DNA from: Calendula officinalis
Taxonomy: Eukaryota > Streptophyta > Magnoliopsida > Asterales > Asteraceae
NCBI GenBank assembly: GCA_963853835.1
Contig: OY970834.1
Location: forward strand, 43,679,257-43,743,256
Reading direction: 5' to 3'
DNA length: 64,000 nt
A program made the position numbers and the translations under genes. This document shows, one piece after another, positions 21,686 to 34,693 of the stretch. Position 1 is the first letter of the stretch; the number at the start of each line of letters is the position of its first letter. Under the pieces are notes generated by a model, which saw nothing but the letters and a program-made list of their open reading frames with translations, was not told the origin of the DNA and did not search any database.

Positions 21686-24205
21686 TGTCACACCCCGCCA
21701 AAAATGGTTTTGCGGAAGAACGAGGTGCGACTAACATTAGTAACATTACACGTCGATAAATAGTAAAGCAACGCAAATAAAGTAAATTACCAATATTGTT
21801 TACAAAATCCAAGACACATGCGATGCTTTTAGGTTTGTTTAGTTTCCATTACCTGAGAAAACATATAGAAAAAGTGTCAACACAAAGGTTGGTGAGTTCA
21901 TAGGTTTTGTGACTCCAATAATCAAAATCGTTTTAAATCGTTTCGTACAATCTTGTACAATTTGTATCGTTGTTCTGAAATATTGAACAAAAATAGTTTT
22001 TAGGTGCAATTCATAATCCCTTGACATGCTTGCAAGACATTCAAGTTAAGGTATAATCAAAGAGCCTATAATCAAACCGAAATCTAGTTGTTTGAATATA
22101 AAGCTCACTCTCAGGTAGACTAGCGTGACTAGTCATGAGCGGGGGATCAATCCCGATAGTACTATCTCTATATTCCTTGGCTACCACAAATAGTTAATGA
22201 TTACTGTTAAACGTGGACTCGTAGCATGGTCCGTTGTCCTTCATCGTTAGGTACGTGTACACAACAATGATTATACAAAGATTATTTATCACAAAATAGT
22301 TGAGTAGTTATATGTTTTCTCCCCCAAGAAAATAGTTATAAAGCAGTAAAAATGGGGCCGTGAAACTCACCTTAGCGAAGCTTCCAAATTCGTAATCCAC
22401 AAAGTTGGGGATTCCAACCAAAAGTTCCTAGCGTCCTAAACACATAAGTATAGTAATAAGTGACGGTCTAAAATGACACGCCTAGACTATATGATGCATG
22501 AATGTTTCTCTCCACTCGAGTTTTGACATGAGCGATATGTTGGTGAATCGACATGGTTGGACTCGTATATTAATTACGTTTGTATAATTTAAGCACATTT
22601 CCAAAATATAGTTGCACTTTACTTGGAAATAAAGGACGTAAATAATTATTTAAAAATAATTTAAATAATTAAAATTGACTGTTAACCAGTTAATAATTAA
22701 ATAAAGAAATTCTGGTTAAGTAACAATTAGTACTGATAATTAATAATTAAAAGTAATTAAGTAAATAATTTATTTATTGATAACCAATTATTATACAACC
22801 AATTTATTAATATTCAAATTAAATGTTAACTAATCATATCAGTTAATATAAACAAAACGTTACTTGCTTTCTTTTTAAAATTAATGTAGTTTTGGGCTCA
22901 AGAGACTACTGCTTTTTGTTGGCTTCATTTAAACTGAACAGAAAACAATGGTCTCATGGGCTCGGTTTGGTGTGGGGTTTACGTATCACACATATCAGCA
23001 AAACAACTCGCCGGAAACACACCAACGGTGACACTTTCCGGCCACAAACTTTCTCATACACCCACACACATGCATGAAGAACTAAAAAAATAATAAGAAA
23101 TTGTTATACCTATCGAAAGAGAGAGATCGGAGATGGTTGCCGGTATAGTGTGAGCTTAGCCGGAGAAATGTCTGATCGCTAGGAGAGAGAGAGTTGTGAA
23201 TCGCCGGAGCTTCTTAAACTCGCCGGTAAACGTTGCTTGCGACTGCCGGAAAAGAGAAACAACAGGGATGATGACACACATTTGTACGAATAAACAAACT
23301 CACGGTGATCAGGGTCATACCTTGGCTCAAATCCGAGAGATATAGACCGTAGAAAGAGACGAGTGAAACGGCCACCGGTGATCTGGTTATGGAGATGCCG
23401 GAGTTTGGTTGCTTCACCGGAAAAAGGGATCGCCGAAGTTTCTTGTTTCTACATGGCCGTAGCGGTAAACGAAAAAAAAAGGAATGGAGATGGTGACTTC
23501 CTGGTTTGTACGCAAGTCGAAGAGAGAAAATTGTGAGATTTGATTTTTGAGAGTTGTAAGGTAGAATGATGATTATAGGATTTAGAGTAGGCAAACAACA
23601 TACTATCTTTAATCCCTAAAAAGTGGGAAATCAGTTAATGGAGGAGATAGGTTGATGATATAGGGGTGTGGGGTTTGACGATTTCAGGTGGGTAAAGGGG
23701 TAGGTAATTTGGGTTTAAAAATTAAATTAAGTGTTTACTTGTTACTGGTACAGTTAACTGGTAAAATATTTTTATCGGAGTTTTACTTGGTTCTTGACCG
23801 TGGTTATTTATTGATAAAAATATATCACCACAAAAATACATTTAGTCACTTTCGATATTCTCGTGTTATACATAGTAGTACATGTTAATACTTGTATATT
23901 TAATCGTGTAGGATAGTTCATGTTATATTCGTACCTGTTACTTTGGTCTCACTAAAACTTCATTATATAAAATATAAAGTTTATATTTTTGGTTCCAATT
24001 CACATTTACTTAAATCACCAACTCGCTAAATTGCAGTTTTAACTGTTCAAACACCATTAATCATTTACTTGCATCAATAGTGATATGCACTAAAATACAT
24101 AATGTGTAGGTTTTTGCTAGACCTTTTATTAATGATACAAAATTGTTCAATAATCTAGGTTGAAATAAAAATCGGGTCAAATACCCGATTTTGAGGGTTG
24201 TCACA
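21686..24205 (+). mobile_element. Solo LTR (2.52 kb) nested in the copia element
   Basis: Begins TGTCACACCCCGCC and ends GAGGGTTGTCACA, with a perfect 5-bp TSD CATTA at 21681-21685 and 24206-24210. Termini and size resemble large Ty3/gypsy LTRs, but the sequence is not obviously that of the 6924-9683 LTR. No internal domain remains. The part at 23050-23600 is rich in CCGG and purine repeats. Confidence 0.85.
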
Positions 24206-25604
24206 CATTAAAAGGGACCAATTCCATCCAAATGAGGATGATGACGATGAGATATTGATCCATGTGTGTTCATCTCTCGGTGCAATAAACGCAATATTGT
24301 ACTTGGTCCAATGTACTAGACTAGACATCTTATTTGTTGTGATATGCATGACTAGGAATAACAATGCGCCAACACGCCACCATTGAAATGGTATTAAAGA
24401 CATCTTTCGTTACTATAAAGGTAGTACGAATATGGGCTTATTCTATCCCTACGCGTCATCGAGTGGATCAAGTGTGATTGATACTCGAGATAACGCGACC
24501 CTTATCGGATATGCCGATGCAGTTTACTTATCAGACCTGCATAAGGGACGTTCCCAATCTGGTTATGTCTTTACCATAGGGAATGCGGCAATATCCTAGA
24601 GGTCTTGTAAATGGACTCTAGTTGATACTTCGACAAATCACTCCGAAATACTCGCGCTCGTGAGGCGACTAGAGAGTGTGTATGGCTTTGAGATGTAAGA
24701 GGCCATATTCGAAGTAAATGTGGTTTGGCTTATGATCCCAATTAACTAGTTGTTATATATGAAGATAACACCATTGCTATCGATGGAGCGAAACATGGTT
24801 ATATCAAAGGGGATAACACTAAACACATATCGCCGAAATTGTTCTTTACACATGAACAACAAGCATTTCAAAGGATTGAAGTGAAACATATTGGATTAAA
24901 TAAGAATCATTCAGACTTGTTCACCAAGTCACTGCCAAAGTATTCTTTCCAAAACATGTCAAAGCTATTTGACTTAGGAAAGTCTCTGAGCTGCCTAAAT
25001 GACATATATCATGCACCCAGTTGTGTGCGAATAACGATTGCATCCTGATGTATGCATTGCACCCTGTTGAGTGCGGATAATGAATCACCCTGACGTATGC
25101 TTTGCACCATGCTGAGTGAGAATAATAATTGCATCCTGACGTATGCTTTGCACCTTATTGAGTGCATGTGAATGGGAGCATCCCGATGAATGCTTGGGTA
25201 CTCTTTTTCCTTTAGTTCAAGGGTTTTGTCCCATTGGGTTTACCTTGACAAAGTTTTTTTTTAATGAGACACTAACAGTAACCCATTCTCACTAAGAATT
25301 GTGGAATTCAGGGGGAGTATCCAGTTGAATACTTATTAACCATTGTGCACTCTTTTGTCCTTCGTTAGAATTTTTGTCCCATTGGGTTTTATCTAAACAA
25401 GGTTTTAATGAGGCACACCATATATGGTTTTTTCCATCGCTCAAGAAATCCATATCGTACTCTTTTGTCCTTCGAATGGAGTTTTAGTCCCAAAGGGTTT
25501 TCTCCATCAAGGTTTTAACGAAACGAATGTTTCATGGATTGTCTGTAGATACAAGATGAAGTACATGAAGAGTTCAAAATAAAATCTATGCAACCAAGGG
25601 GGAG
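24206..25604 (+). pseudogene. copia RNase H remnant and 3' untranslated region
   Basis: YADAVYLSDLHKGRSQSGYV and the following G-AAIS, stop, RS motifs (24510-24610) identify the copia RNase H. VKHIGLNKNHSDLFTKSLPK (24880-24945) is the end of the polyprotein. After it come short repeated blocks: GCATCCTGA-GTATGC-TTGCACC units (25040-25200) and three TTTTGTCC-ATTGGGTTT units (25210-25530), then the polypurine tract. Confidence 0.85.
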
Positions 25605-25807
25605 TATTGTAACTCATTTAATCTTGTAACTCATGTCTATTTGGTTGCTTACACTTATGTCCTTCATTATGTGTATTCATTACATGTCTCTTGATTACCA
25701 CCCTGTACCCTGTATAAAGGGCTAGCATGTACACCATTTGTAAGAGATATCATATGAATGAGAATGTTGGAGAAGATCTTATTGATTGAGCTAATTGGTT
25801 CACAACA
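25605..25807 (+). repeat. copia 3' LTR
   Basis: 203 bp, same termini as the 5' copy and about 98 percent identical by eye. Confidence 0.93.
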
Positions 25808-25892
25808 GTATTATAATAGATGCCTAGAAGATTAGCTACTTTCTAGTGTATAGGGTAGTAACTTATATGATCGTTATTCGTTAGGAGACTAA

Positions 25893-26175
25893 GGTAGTGT
25901 TTGTTTACAGCTTAATGGAACCATTCAGCGTTTAATGCTGAATCATTCAGCATTCAGCGCGTTTGTTTGGCGCCTCTGAATGAACTATATGCTAAATGGG
26001 ACATCAAAAAACTGCTGAATCATTCTTCTTTAGAACATATGCTGAATCATTAAGCAATCAGAATTCTTATACAAAAATCTCTCACATTCAAAATAAGTTC
26101 TATACAAAACCTCTTAATCATTCAGAACGTTGAATCATTCAGCACTTAATTATATTTTTCCTATCAAACAGCGCC
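25893..26175. mobile_element. Tourist-like MITE
   Basis: Ends GGTAGTGTTTG and CAAACAGCGCC, with 3-bp TSD TAA on both sides (25890-25892, 26176-26178). The interior has repeated GAATCATTCAGC motifs. Fits PIF/Harbinger-derived MITEs. Confidence 0.72.
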
Positions 26176-26346
26176 TAAGACTTTCATGATTGACTTTCAT
26201 GATTCAACATCTGTATTTGTTTATGGGCTTCTTAATATAAGATTGAATTATGTATATGATTATTTCTTGATGGATAATTTGGTTGATGCATATTATTTTA
26301 TATTCTTGCATAACTTCTTTACACTCATACCATATGCACACATATA

Positions 26347-26610
26347 CTCCCTCCGTCCCTAAATAAAGTTCCCATTTCCCCTTCAAGTTTTGTCCCTAAA
26401 TAAAGTTCCCATTTCTCAAACATAAGGGGTCCACTTAATATAATAATATTATTACAAATACTTTCACCACTAACTATCTCTTAAAACACTTTCTCTTTCC
26501 AATCAAACCTTATATTTTAATCAAAAGTAATACCAAATACCCCACCATTAACTATCTCCTAAAATGTTGTGCCCAACCCAAATGAGAACTTTATTTAGGG
26601 ACGGATGGAG
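26347..26610. mobile_element. Stowaway MITE, copy 2
   Basis: Left end CTCCCTCCGTCCCTAAATAA, right end inverse TTTAGGGACGGATGGAG, TA on both sides. It lies about 350 bp upstream of the dehydroquinate synthase start codon. Confidence 0.93.
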
Positions 26611-26956
26611 TACATAATTACATAATTTACATAATCACCACACTCTTTCACACACCACATATGCACATTTTCGGACATCTAATTCGTATATTGTGTATAC
26701 TTTTATTAGTCATCTCATTTACTTCTAGGTATATTTTTCTAGATAGGGGGTGATTTTTCTACCACAATTTTTAAGGCATGTACCACATCCAATGCTTAAT
26801 ATACTTGTACAGTTAGCTGTAAAACCTGTACTGTGGTTGTACACCTATTTTAACAACACAGCAGCCATCATTCACCTACCACCCCTTCTTCAAATACTTT
26901 TGCAATGGCTTCACCCATTCCTCACCAACCACCGTTAAATCCAACCCATCCATTCC

Positions 26957-29805
26957 ATGGCAGCGGCGGCGGCGACCACGACGGCGACGGCCTCTTATTC
27001 CACACTCTCGCCCAAACATAATCTGTCTATCTCCACAAACAATCATCTCCGTAAGAACGTTCTAGGTTTTGTATCGGAAAACTCTGTTCGAATTCGTCCC
27101 CTTTCTCTTTCTGGCTCTCGTTCAGCTAAACTTCCGATGAAAGTTTCTGCCACATCGGCTGCGACTCCGGTGATCGAAAACAGCAAATCGAGTTCTGGTG
27201 ATGCTCCTACCATAGTTGATGTTGATTTAGGTGATCGGAGTTATCCAATTTATATCGGATCTGGTCTCCTTAATCAACCGGATCTTCTGCAGAGGTACTG
27301 TTACAATTGTTGCTTTTCTGTTTCTCCTTTTAATTATTTACAATTGATTCATAAGTTCAGGGTGCTTGATTACAATTAATTACGGAAATACTGTCATTTT
27401 GGTATGGTTAATTCTATTCAATCAAATCATTTTTAGGAATTTATTGTTAATGAGCTTATATTTCTACACTTTGCAATGCCATTATATACAATCCAATTGG
27501 TAGCTACCGAAAACTGCATCTCTGGCTCTCTGCTGCTGTTGTTGATTCTGTAAATACTGCTTGTGAAGATTTGAATTATTAAACACACTTTTCAGACATT
27601 GACTAGCATCCTAATCCTTACCTAATTACAGGCTTGCCATCAGGTCTTGGTTAAAAAATGTGATACCATTTTGTATATTTAATTCATAGGATGTTTCAAA
27701 ATTTAGGACATGTTTGGGAAAGCTTATATAAGGGCTTGTTAAGCTGATAAGCCCTTATATGAGCTTTCCCAAACATGCCCTTATAGTAATGAACTACTAA
27801 TTAAGTTGCTGAAAATTATATAATTTGGGTACACAAGAGCGTTCTAGCATCAGATTAATAATATATAGGTTTATGAGCAATTTTCTAATTTAGCTATATG
27901 TTAACTAATTTAGCAGCTAATCAGGTTCAAGTAAATGTTAGTAGCTATGGATTCTTGTAGCTCATTTTAAAATGATTTTTTGCAACTGAACAATCAATAA
28001 GCAACGATTAAGCATGTTATATTTGTAATTTCTAGGCATATACATGGGAAAAGAGTTCTTGTGGTCACCAACACCACAGTTGCACCCCTATACTTGGATA
28101 AAGTTGTAACTGCTTTAACAGCTGGAAACCCTAATGTTAATGTTGAAAGTGTAATTTTACCCGATGGTGAAAAGTACAAGGATATGGTAAGTATCTAGAA
28201 CCTTAATATGCACTTTTAAATTCCATATCTGGATCAATAAACATTCCATTTTTTTAATTTAATAATAATAAATAGGACACTTTGATGAAAGTATTTGATA
28301 AAGCGATTGAATCTCGGTTGGATAGACGTTGTACATTTGTGGCACTTGGTGGTGGGGTTATTGGTGATATGTGTGGTTATGCAGCTGCTTCTTTTCTTCG
28401 TGGTGTTAATTTCATTCAGATTCCTACAACTGTCATGGCACAGGTAATTTGAATTTTGACCCGTTTAAAAAGTAACCAGATTTGATGACCCGTTGGGTGA
28501 AAGTTGCCACCTTTACTAATTAATATTTGGTAGTGTAGGTGGATTCTTCTGTTGGGGGTAAAACTGGAATTAACCACAAACTGGGGAAAAACTTGATTGG
28601 TGCATTTTACCAACCACAATGTGTGCTTATAGACACAGACACATTAAACACATTACCTGATAGAGAATTAGCATCTGGGCTTGCTGAGGTCATCAAATAT
28701 GGGCTTATTAGAGATGCTCCATTTTTCGAGTGGCAAGAAAAGAACATGCAACCACTAATGTCTAGGTAAAAAAAATTTACAAATTTTTTTTTTTTAATAT
28801 TTTTTAATGTGTGAATTTTGAATATTATTAGGGACCCTGATGCTTTTGCATATGCTATAAAGCGTTCATGTGAAAATAAGGCTGAAGTTGTATCTCAAGA
28901 TGAGAAAGAAAGTGGATTAAGGGCAACATTAAACCTTGGTCATACATTTGGTCATGTGAGTTTTTTTGTTTTTTCTTTTGAGTAAATTACACGGATGGTA
29001 CTTGTAGTTTGCCTAAAGTTTTGGATTTGGTCCCTAAGTCTCAAAAAGTACACGGATGGTCGCTAAATACGAAACAATGTCACATTTTTAGTCTCTAATG
29101 CTAACCTCCGCTAAAATTAGCTGTTAAATTTTTCTAAAATGACGATTTTACCCTTTATCATGATCTTTCTAAAATGACAAATCACAAGGACCATCCGTCT
29201 ACTTCTTGAGACTTAATAGATTTTTCTTTTCTTTTTCCTATTGTTGACTTTTTGTTTACAGGCTATAGAAACCAGTTATGGTTATGGACATTGGCTTCAT
29301 GGAGAAGCAGTTGCAGCTGGCACGGTAATGCATCTCATCCTGTAGCATGTTGTTGATTACAGGTGGCAATATGGGCCGGGTCGGGTAACGGGTCAAAACA
29401 TGTTCAGGTCAAATGGGTATATTCTTATGATGTTTTTTTTTTGTAATTTAAGGTAATGGCGGTTGACATGTCATACCGTCTTGGTTGGATTGACGAATCG
29501 ATTGTGGAAAGAACAACCAACATTTTGAAACTAGCCAAACTGCCAGTTACTCCTCCTGAGATGATGACTGTAGACATGTTCAAATCTGTCATGGCTGTAA
29601 GTCAAACTTAACCCGTTTGACCAACCCGTTAGACATAAAAATAACCCGATTGAATTTGAATTTGTTGGTGCAGGTGGATAAAAAGGTGGCAGATGGATTA
29701 CTAAGACTAATCCTGTTAAAAGGCCCACTTGGAAGCTGTGTATTCACAGGAGATTATGACAGAAAAGCCCTTGATGAAACCCTACGTGCATTTTGCAAAT
29801 CGTGA
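26957..29805 (+). CDS. DHQS: 3-dehydroquinate synthase, chloroplastic
   Basis: Second enzyme of the shikimate pathway: converts DAHP to 3-dehydroquinate in plastids, using NAD and a divalent metal. Eight exons: 26957-27294, 28036-28186, 28276-28443, 28539-28765, 28832-28955, 29262-29324, 29453-29596, 29674-29805; 448 residues. The N-terminus is Ala/Ser/Thr-rich and lacks acidic residues, a typical plastid transit peptide of about 65 residues. The mature part starts around VDVDLGDRSYPIYIGSGLL. Seen motifs are the NAD-binding GGGVIGDMCGYAAA, SSVGGKTGINHKLGKNLIGA, the metal-ligand glutamate in LAEVIKYGLI, and the two histidine sites NLGHTFGHAIE and GHWLHGEAVAAG. All introns are GT-AG and keep the frame. 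Introns 1 and 5 hold MITE sequence. Appears functional. Confidence 0.96.
27706..27780. mobile_element. 75-bp hairpin MITE (Tourist-like) in DHQS intron 1
   Basis: GGACATGTTTGGGAAAGC and GCTTTCCCAAACATGCCC form the ends, and the two arms of about 32 bp are complementary with only two mismatches around a loop of about 11 bases. TSD TTA at 27703-27705 and 27781-27783. Confidence 0.88.
28980..29215. mobile_element. Partial MULE-like MITE in DHQS intron 5
   Basis: Begins GAGTAAATTACACGGATGGT, sharing its first 11 bases with the MULE-like element at 50344. Internal inverted motifs (GGATGGTACTTGT against ACAAGGACCATCCG) suggest a foldback with a lost right terminus. Confidence 0.5.
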
Positions 29806-31078
29806 GTCATTATGGTATAATTCATGTGTCATAATTCGTTATTAGTTGTTGGATTTCTTGTATCAGCAAGCGTGAATTCATTGCAAAATGATAATAAATA
29901 ATTCCCCCTTAATTTTGACGAAATTATGTAAAAAGTGTCGATATAAGTTGTATTTGATTCATAATGAGGTAAAACTGGTTATATGATTTCATTCCAAGTC
30001 ATTTTATTAAAAATGATACATTAATATTTTTAATAATTTAGGTTTTTATAAAACAAATCTATTATATATTATCATCTAACATAAGTTTGGTATATATGCT
30101 AACTATATTTATAAAAATTCAATAACCCCAAACTACTATTTATTTACTTGAACTACCGTAACCAAAATAAAGATTCGGTTCTTATTAATATCAAATTATC
30201 AAACCGATCCAAAATATCAAATAATCCAAATAATGAACACCTTTATGTTTGGATCAAATTATAAAAACTGGACAAATTAGTTATTTCTAAATAATTAACA
30301 CCCATATGTGATATGTTTGGATCATTCATAACGCCCTTAAAACGTTTATGCATAGCAAGCATAAGTTTGTAAATTATAAGTTGTGAATACCCTTTTAACT
30401 CTTAAGCGGTTAAAAGTTTAACGATTAATAAAATCCTAATTTGCTTTAAATTTTATTTCAGTCAAATTTATATTCTTTTTAGCATAATTTTATGTTTAGT
30501 TGTCTAATTTTATTGACTTTGTTTAATAAAAATAGACCGGATTCATGTATCTAGTCTTTTCGTATATTCAAAGCTAAGTTTCGACACTCGGTCTTAATCA
30601 AATTATTGAGTGAGTCAAAGTTGACTGTTTACAACACATTATTTAATGTTCACATAACAATGAAGCTTTATATACTTGTATAGTCTGCAATAATATTTAT
30701 ATGTTGTGGTGTAAACATAAAAAAATATCATACCAAAATTAATTCCCTATATGCATAGAGTATATATCCATTTTCGGTGCCTAGAAATGTGTGTCGAATT
30801 TTCAGCTTTCGGTCAATCCGTGCAAGACTATATGTGGAACGAAGGTCCAGTTCGATCTTGTTGACTTTCTATCACTTGGATTTACACCTCTTTTAATTTG
30901 TTTTGATTTAGGAGATGATTGTAAATAAATTAAAGGTTTTAATTTGGGTGAAAATAATAATTATTTATTAGTTTCTGAACAAAGTTTAAGTTCGCAAAAA
31001 CCCATACTGCCATGCAATATACCATAGATCTGTTTCATATTATATTAAACTCCTTGATGTCAGATCTGTACATAGTAC
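29806..31078. other. Intergenic spacer
   Basis: DHQS 3' UTR followed by AT-rich DNA. No gene or element recognised. Confidence 0.45.
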
Positions 31079-31524
31079 CAAGGTTCTAAAAGACGCAAGG
31101 CGTGGCGGCACCATCAAGCCTTGACCATGGTGAGTCGTGGCGAGCCATGACGTTTTTCAAAGCGTGACTTAAGGCGGTAAATTTTTTAATATATTTTTTA
31201 TATATGTATATCAAATTCAAAAATAATTATATCCCTATTGATTTACATGATTTTCATATGTGAAATTATAATAATAATGTTAAATCTAAATTTATTATTA
31301 TATGCCATCATTTTTTTCAATAAAAATATCATTTTTTCAAAAAAAATTCAAATTTTTACAAGATTTTTCAAAAAAACTCGCCAGAAGGCGCGCCTTACGC
31401 CGCCTTATCGCGTTTTTTTCGCCACGCCTTATACTACCGCCATGGACTGTTTCGTAACGGCGGAGTCGCGCCTCACGCCTTGGCGACGCCAAGGCGCCGC
31501 CATGGCGCGTTTTTTAGAACCTTG
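31079..31524. mobile_element. hAT-like MITE, second family (CAAGGTTCTAAAA end)
   Basis: Ends CAAGGTTCTAAAAGACGC and GCGCGTTTTTTAGAACCTTG, with 8-bp TSD CATAGTAC (31071-31078) against CATACTAC (31525-31532), one mismatch. The interior is rich in GGCG and CGCC motifs on opposite halves, so it folds. A decayed relative lies at 63062-63386. Confidence 0.85.
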
Positions 31525-31532
31525 CATACTAC

Positions 31533-33126
31533 ATACCATATCGAAAAGTGTCCAAGGTTATGCGGTGAACTCACATTTTAACATATACATCACAATAATT
31601 ACATTACATGTTTATATAGTATACAGAATTACTTGTATAGTATAGTATATGTATAAAAATGTGGTGTGAAAATTATATAACGACAATATCTATCATTAAC
31701 ATATACGGTTTTACAGTTTGTTACCATGTCTTTACCAACAAGATATATGTTCACACCTTTTCATGTGTTAGGTAAAACATTTGGACATTTTTGTGACTGA
31801 TTTTTCTACTATATAGCAATAGCACGTTATTTCATTTCTAGCTTGGAAGTTAAATTGGGCTTCTCTAATCATATGGATAACCATAATTTCTACTGTTATT
31901 ATAAGAATAAAATTAACTTAAATTAATTGATTGAAATCCATTATGAATGATGAAAGAATCAAGATGCATGATTTAGAGTGTTTGATTGGGGGAGAAGAGA
32001 CCATGCATGAAGCTTCTTTTTATAATTAGCATGTGAATCTTTTTAAATAAATGTGATTAGTTGTTAGTGATCCCATAAATAATTTTATTAAAGCCAACAC
32101 ATATTAGACATGCATGTGCTTTTAACCACAATCAACAACATACTAATCAATTTCCCCTCTCTCACACAAAGTCAAAACTTCTGATATTCAATATCAAATA
32201 TATTCTTTTCTAAACTTACTTTTTTTTAACAACAAAAGAGAGATACAAGAGAGCTTTGACAATACCAACTAAGACTTAACATTTCTCGTTTTAAGAATTT
32301 TGGTTTATTTGAATTTCACTCCCTCTTACATATTTTTTTTTGGTAAAAACAAATTAAAGAAATCAAAGTCGATCTATACATGATTTCATCTTCATATAAA
32401 AATTGTATATTTTAAAATCTCGCTGCAACATATATACATGTAGCAATCCTTGTTAATAACAAGTTAACAACTATGACTTGTATACACCAAGCAAAATGAT
32501 CCTAAGATCCATATATAGAATTTCCTCTTTCCAAATAAGTTGTCATATATGAGAAAAGAAATAGAAAGATAATAAGAATAATGGTCATGAATGAATAGCC
32601 CCATAAACATGCACATGCATTTGTTCCCTAGGTCCCTGCCAGTTGGGGCATTAATTATAAACCCATGCTTCATTAATAATTATCCTTGATTAAATATTCA
32701 ATTCACTTAAATATAGTAACTTAATGAAAAATAATGACAATTTACAAGATATAAAAGATTTACCAATACCAATTACATAAAAACAAAGATGCATTATGCT
32801 TTAATGTGATTATGAAACAATCAATCAACATTTTCATGACAATAGTGAACTGAAAATTAAAAATTAAAACATTATTAAACACTCCAAATATGTTTTGTGA
32901 GGCAAAACCAGTAGGAGATTAATTGTTTTTGTCCATTACAAATGTCCCAAATCATCTTATGACAAATTCTATATACTAAAATAAACAAAAAATACACAAA
33001 AAAGAGCAAAACAAAAACAAATCCAAACACATTCAAACATTAACAACTTGATCCATCTTTTTGTTTTTTTGATTTTGAAGTTGTCATCCACATGAACCAA
33101 GATTCGAGTTTGCTTCGGATATGAGT
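31533..33126. other. Intergenic spacer and Aux/IAA 3' UTR
   Basis: AT-rich. No gene recognised; the small open frame at 32464-32673 looks like chance. The right few hundred bases are probably the Aux/IAA 3' UTR. Confidence 0.45.
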
Positions 33127-34609
33127 TTAGCACCTGTTCTTGCATTTCGCCATCGCTCTCGGGGCTGCAAATTAAATCAAGATTAGGGTTTTCATCAAAT
33201 TAACATTTTTTTCAAGATTTGGTTTACTTCAATCTATATTAACAATCAAAGATCGCCGTTTTCTTTTTCGTTAAATACGCACTTACCTAGTCCAATTGCA
33301 TCCGAACCCTTCATGATTCGAAGGCGCTTGCAAGAATCAACGAACATTCTGAACAAAAATGAGTAATTTGGATATATTATTGATCAATAACCATTTTTTA
33401 ATTTTCTTGATTAATTGTATTAATAAGTTTTAATTAAGATGAAGAACTTACTGCCATGGGACGTCTCCTACGAGCATCCAATCACCATCTTTATCTTCAT
33501 AGCTTGGAACATATTCAGAACTGTTTAGAAGATCCATCAACTTGTTCTCGTTCATGAAATCAATCATTCCTTGGGATCCATAGTCCCCTGCAAGGGTAAT
33601 TAAAAAAATAATTTAAATACTACAAGAATCTAACCTTATAAAGATCAATAAGTTGTAAAAAAAAATTAAGCTTTTTGAACAAGTAAAAAGTAATATTTTA
33701 ATTAATAGAAACCTCTAATAAATTTACGTAAATAATGACTTAAAACGTATATACACTTTCATATCAAATTGATTACGATATACAAGATTTAATTAGTAAA
33801 CCAAAAAAATGAAAACTTTCATCATTTTGAGCGCAAGATCAATTATTAGGTAATTAATTAATTAATGGCTAATTAAGATGGACATACCCTTAGTGAAGGA
33901 ACTAAACATCTTGGCCAAAGCATCAGATAGTTGTTGATAACTCTCATATAACCGGAGGTCCACCTTGCGAAGATACGGTGCTCCATCCATAGAAACCTTC
34001 ACAAACGCCGCCGTGCTGCCGCCAGTGGCGGTGGCTGCCACCACCTTCTCATTTTCCTCATTGTTGCTCTTCTGAGCCATCACGTTCTTGCGATAGTTTC
34101 GCACCGGTGGCCATCCTACCACCTGTGTCCTATTAATCCAAAATTTAAAAATATATAGATAAGAAGAATTTAGAGTACGTCTATATATATTAATTAATTA
34201 ATATTTCTCAATATATAACATATCTTAAACAAAAAAAGTTTATCAAGATTTATATGTGCATATATATATATATAAACATATATAATGAACATGTAAATAT
34301 GAATCTTTATATTTATGTATGTGTGTATATTTTGTTATAATGGATTAGAGAAGCTTACTTGGCTGGTGGTTTGATGATATCTTTGTTGGTTTTGGGTGAG
34401 TTTTGCAACTTGTTATCATTCAATCCAGTTGAAGACGAAGATTGATCATTTGGTTGAAGATTAAGCATGAGATCAACGGTCTCTGAGTAGCCACGTTTTC
34501 CGGTGACCTTTAACGTCTCCGACTCACAACCACCACCGGCTCCTCCGCCGGGCAAGCCAAGGCATAGCTCAGTTTCCTTTAGGTGCATCATGGTTTTCTT
34601 TGCAAGCAA
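33127..34609 (-). CDS. Aux/IAA transcriptional repressor (IAA7/IAA14/IAA16 type)
   Basis: Nuclear repressor that binds ARF transcription factors and is degraded when auxin bridges it to TIR1/AFB. Five exons on the minus strand: 34359-34609, 33888-34129, 33452-33587, 33287-33348, 33127-33164; 242 residues. Domain I (EAR) is ELCLGLPGG (about 14-22). Domain II degron is TQVVGWPPVRNYRKN, with the GWPPV core intact, so the protein should be auxin-labile. The PB1 domains III/IV run from SMDGAPYLRKVDLRLYESY through GMIDFMNENKLMDLLNSSEY to EDKDGDWMLVGDVPWQMFV. The C-terminus, IMKGSDAIGLAPRA then KCKNRC, matches the IAA7/14/16 clade. Met7 or Met8 (MMHLKETEL) could also be the start. The leader has a CT microsatellite (34694-34720). 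Confidence 0.94.
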
Positions 34610-34693
34610 TCAAAAGTTCCTTAATATTTTCTTTTTTGCACTTCTTCAAATATTCTTGATTGTACCTTCAATACATTCTTTCTTATGGGATGA

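Larger units (their letters stand above)
17181..25807 (+). mobile_element. Ty1/copia LTR retrotransposon, decayed, with nested solo LTR
   Basis: Bounded by two 203-bp LTRs (17181-17383 and 25605-25807) and a perfect 5-bp TSD GTATT (17176-17180 and 25808-25812). A primer-binding-type sequence CGTTATCAGCAC follows the 5' LTR, and a polypurine tract AAGGGGGAG precedes the 3' LTR. The internal order gag-pre-integrase, integrase, reverse transcriptase, RNase H fits Ty1/copia, but it is full of stops and frameshifts. I see no recognisable gag in 17.4-19.0 kb. The element is interrupted at 21686-24205 by a solo LTR. Without the insert it would be about 6.1 kb. Confidence 0.9.
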
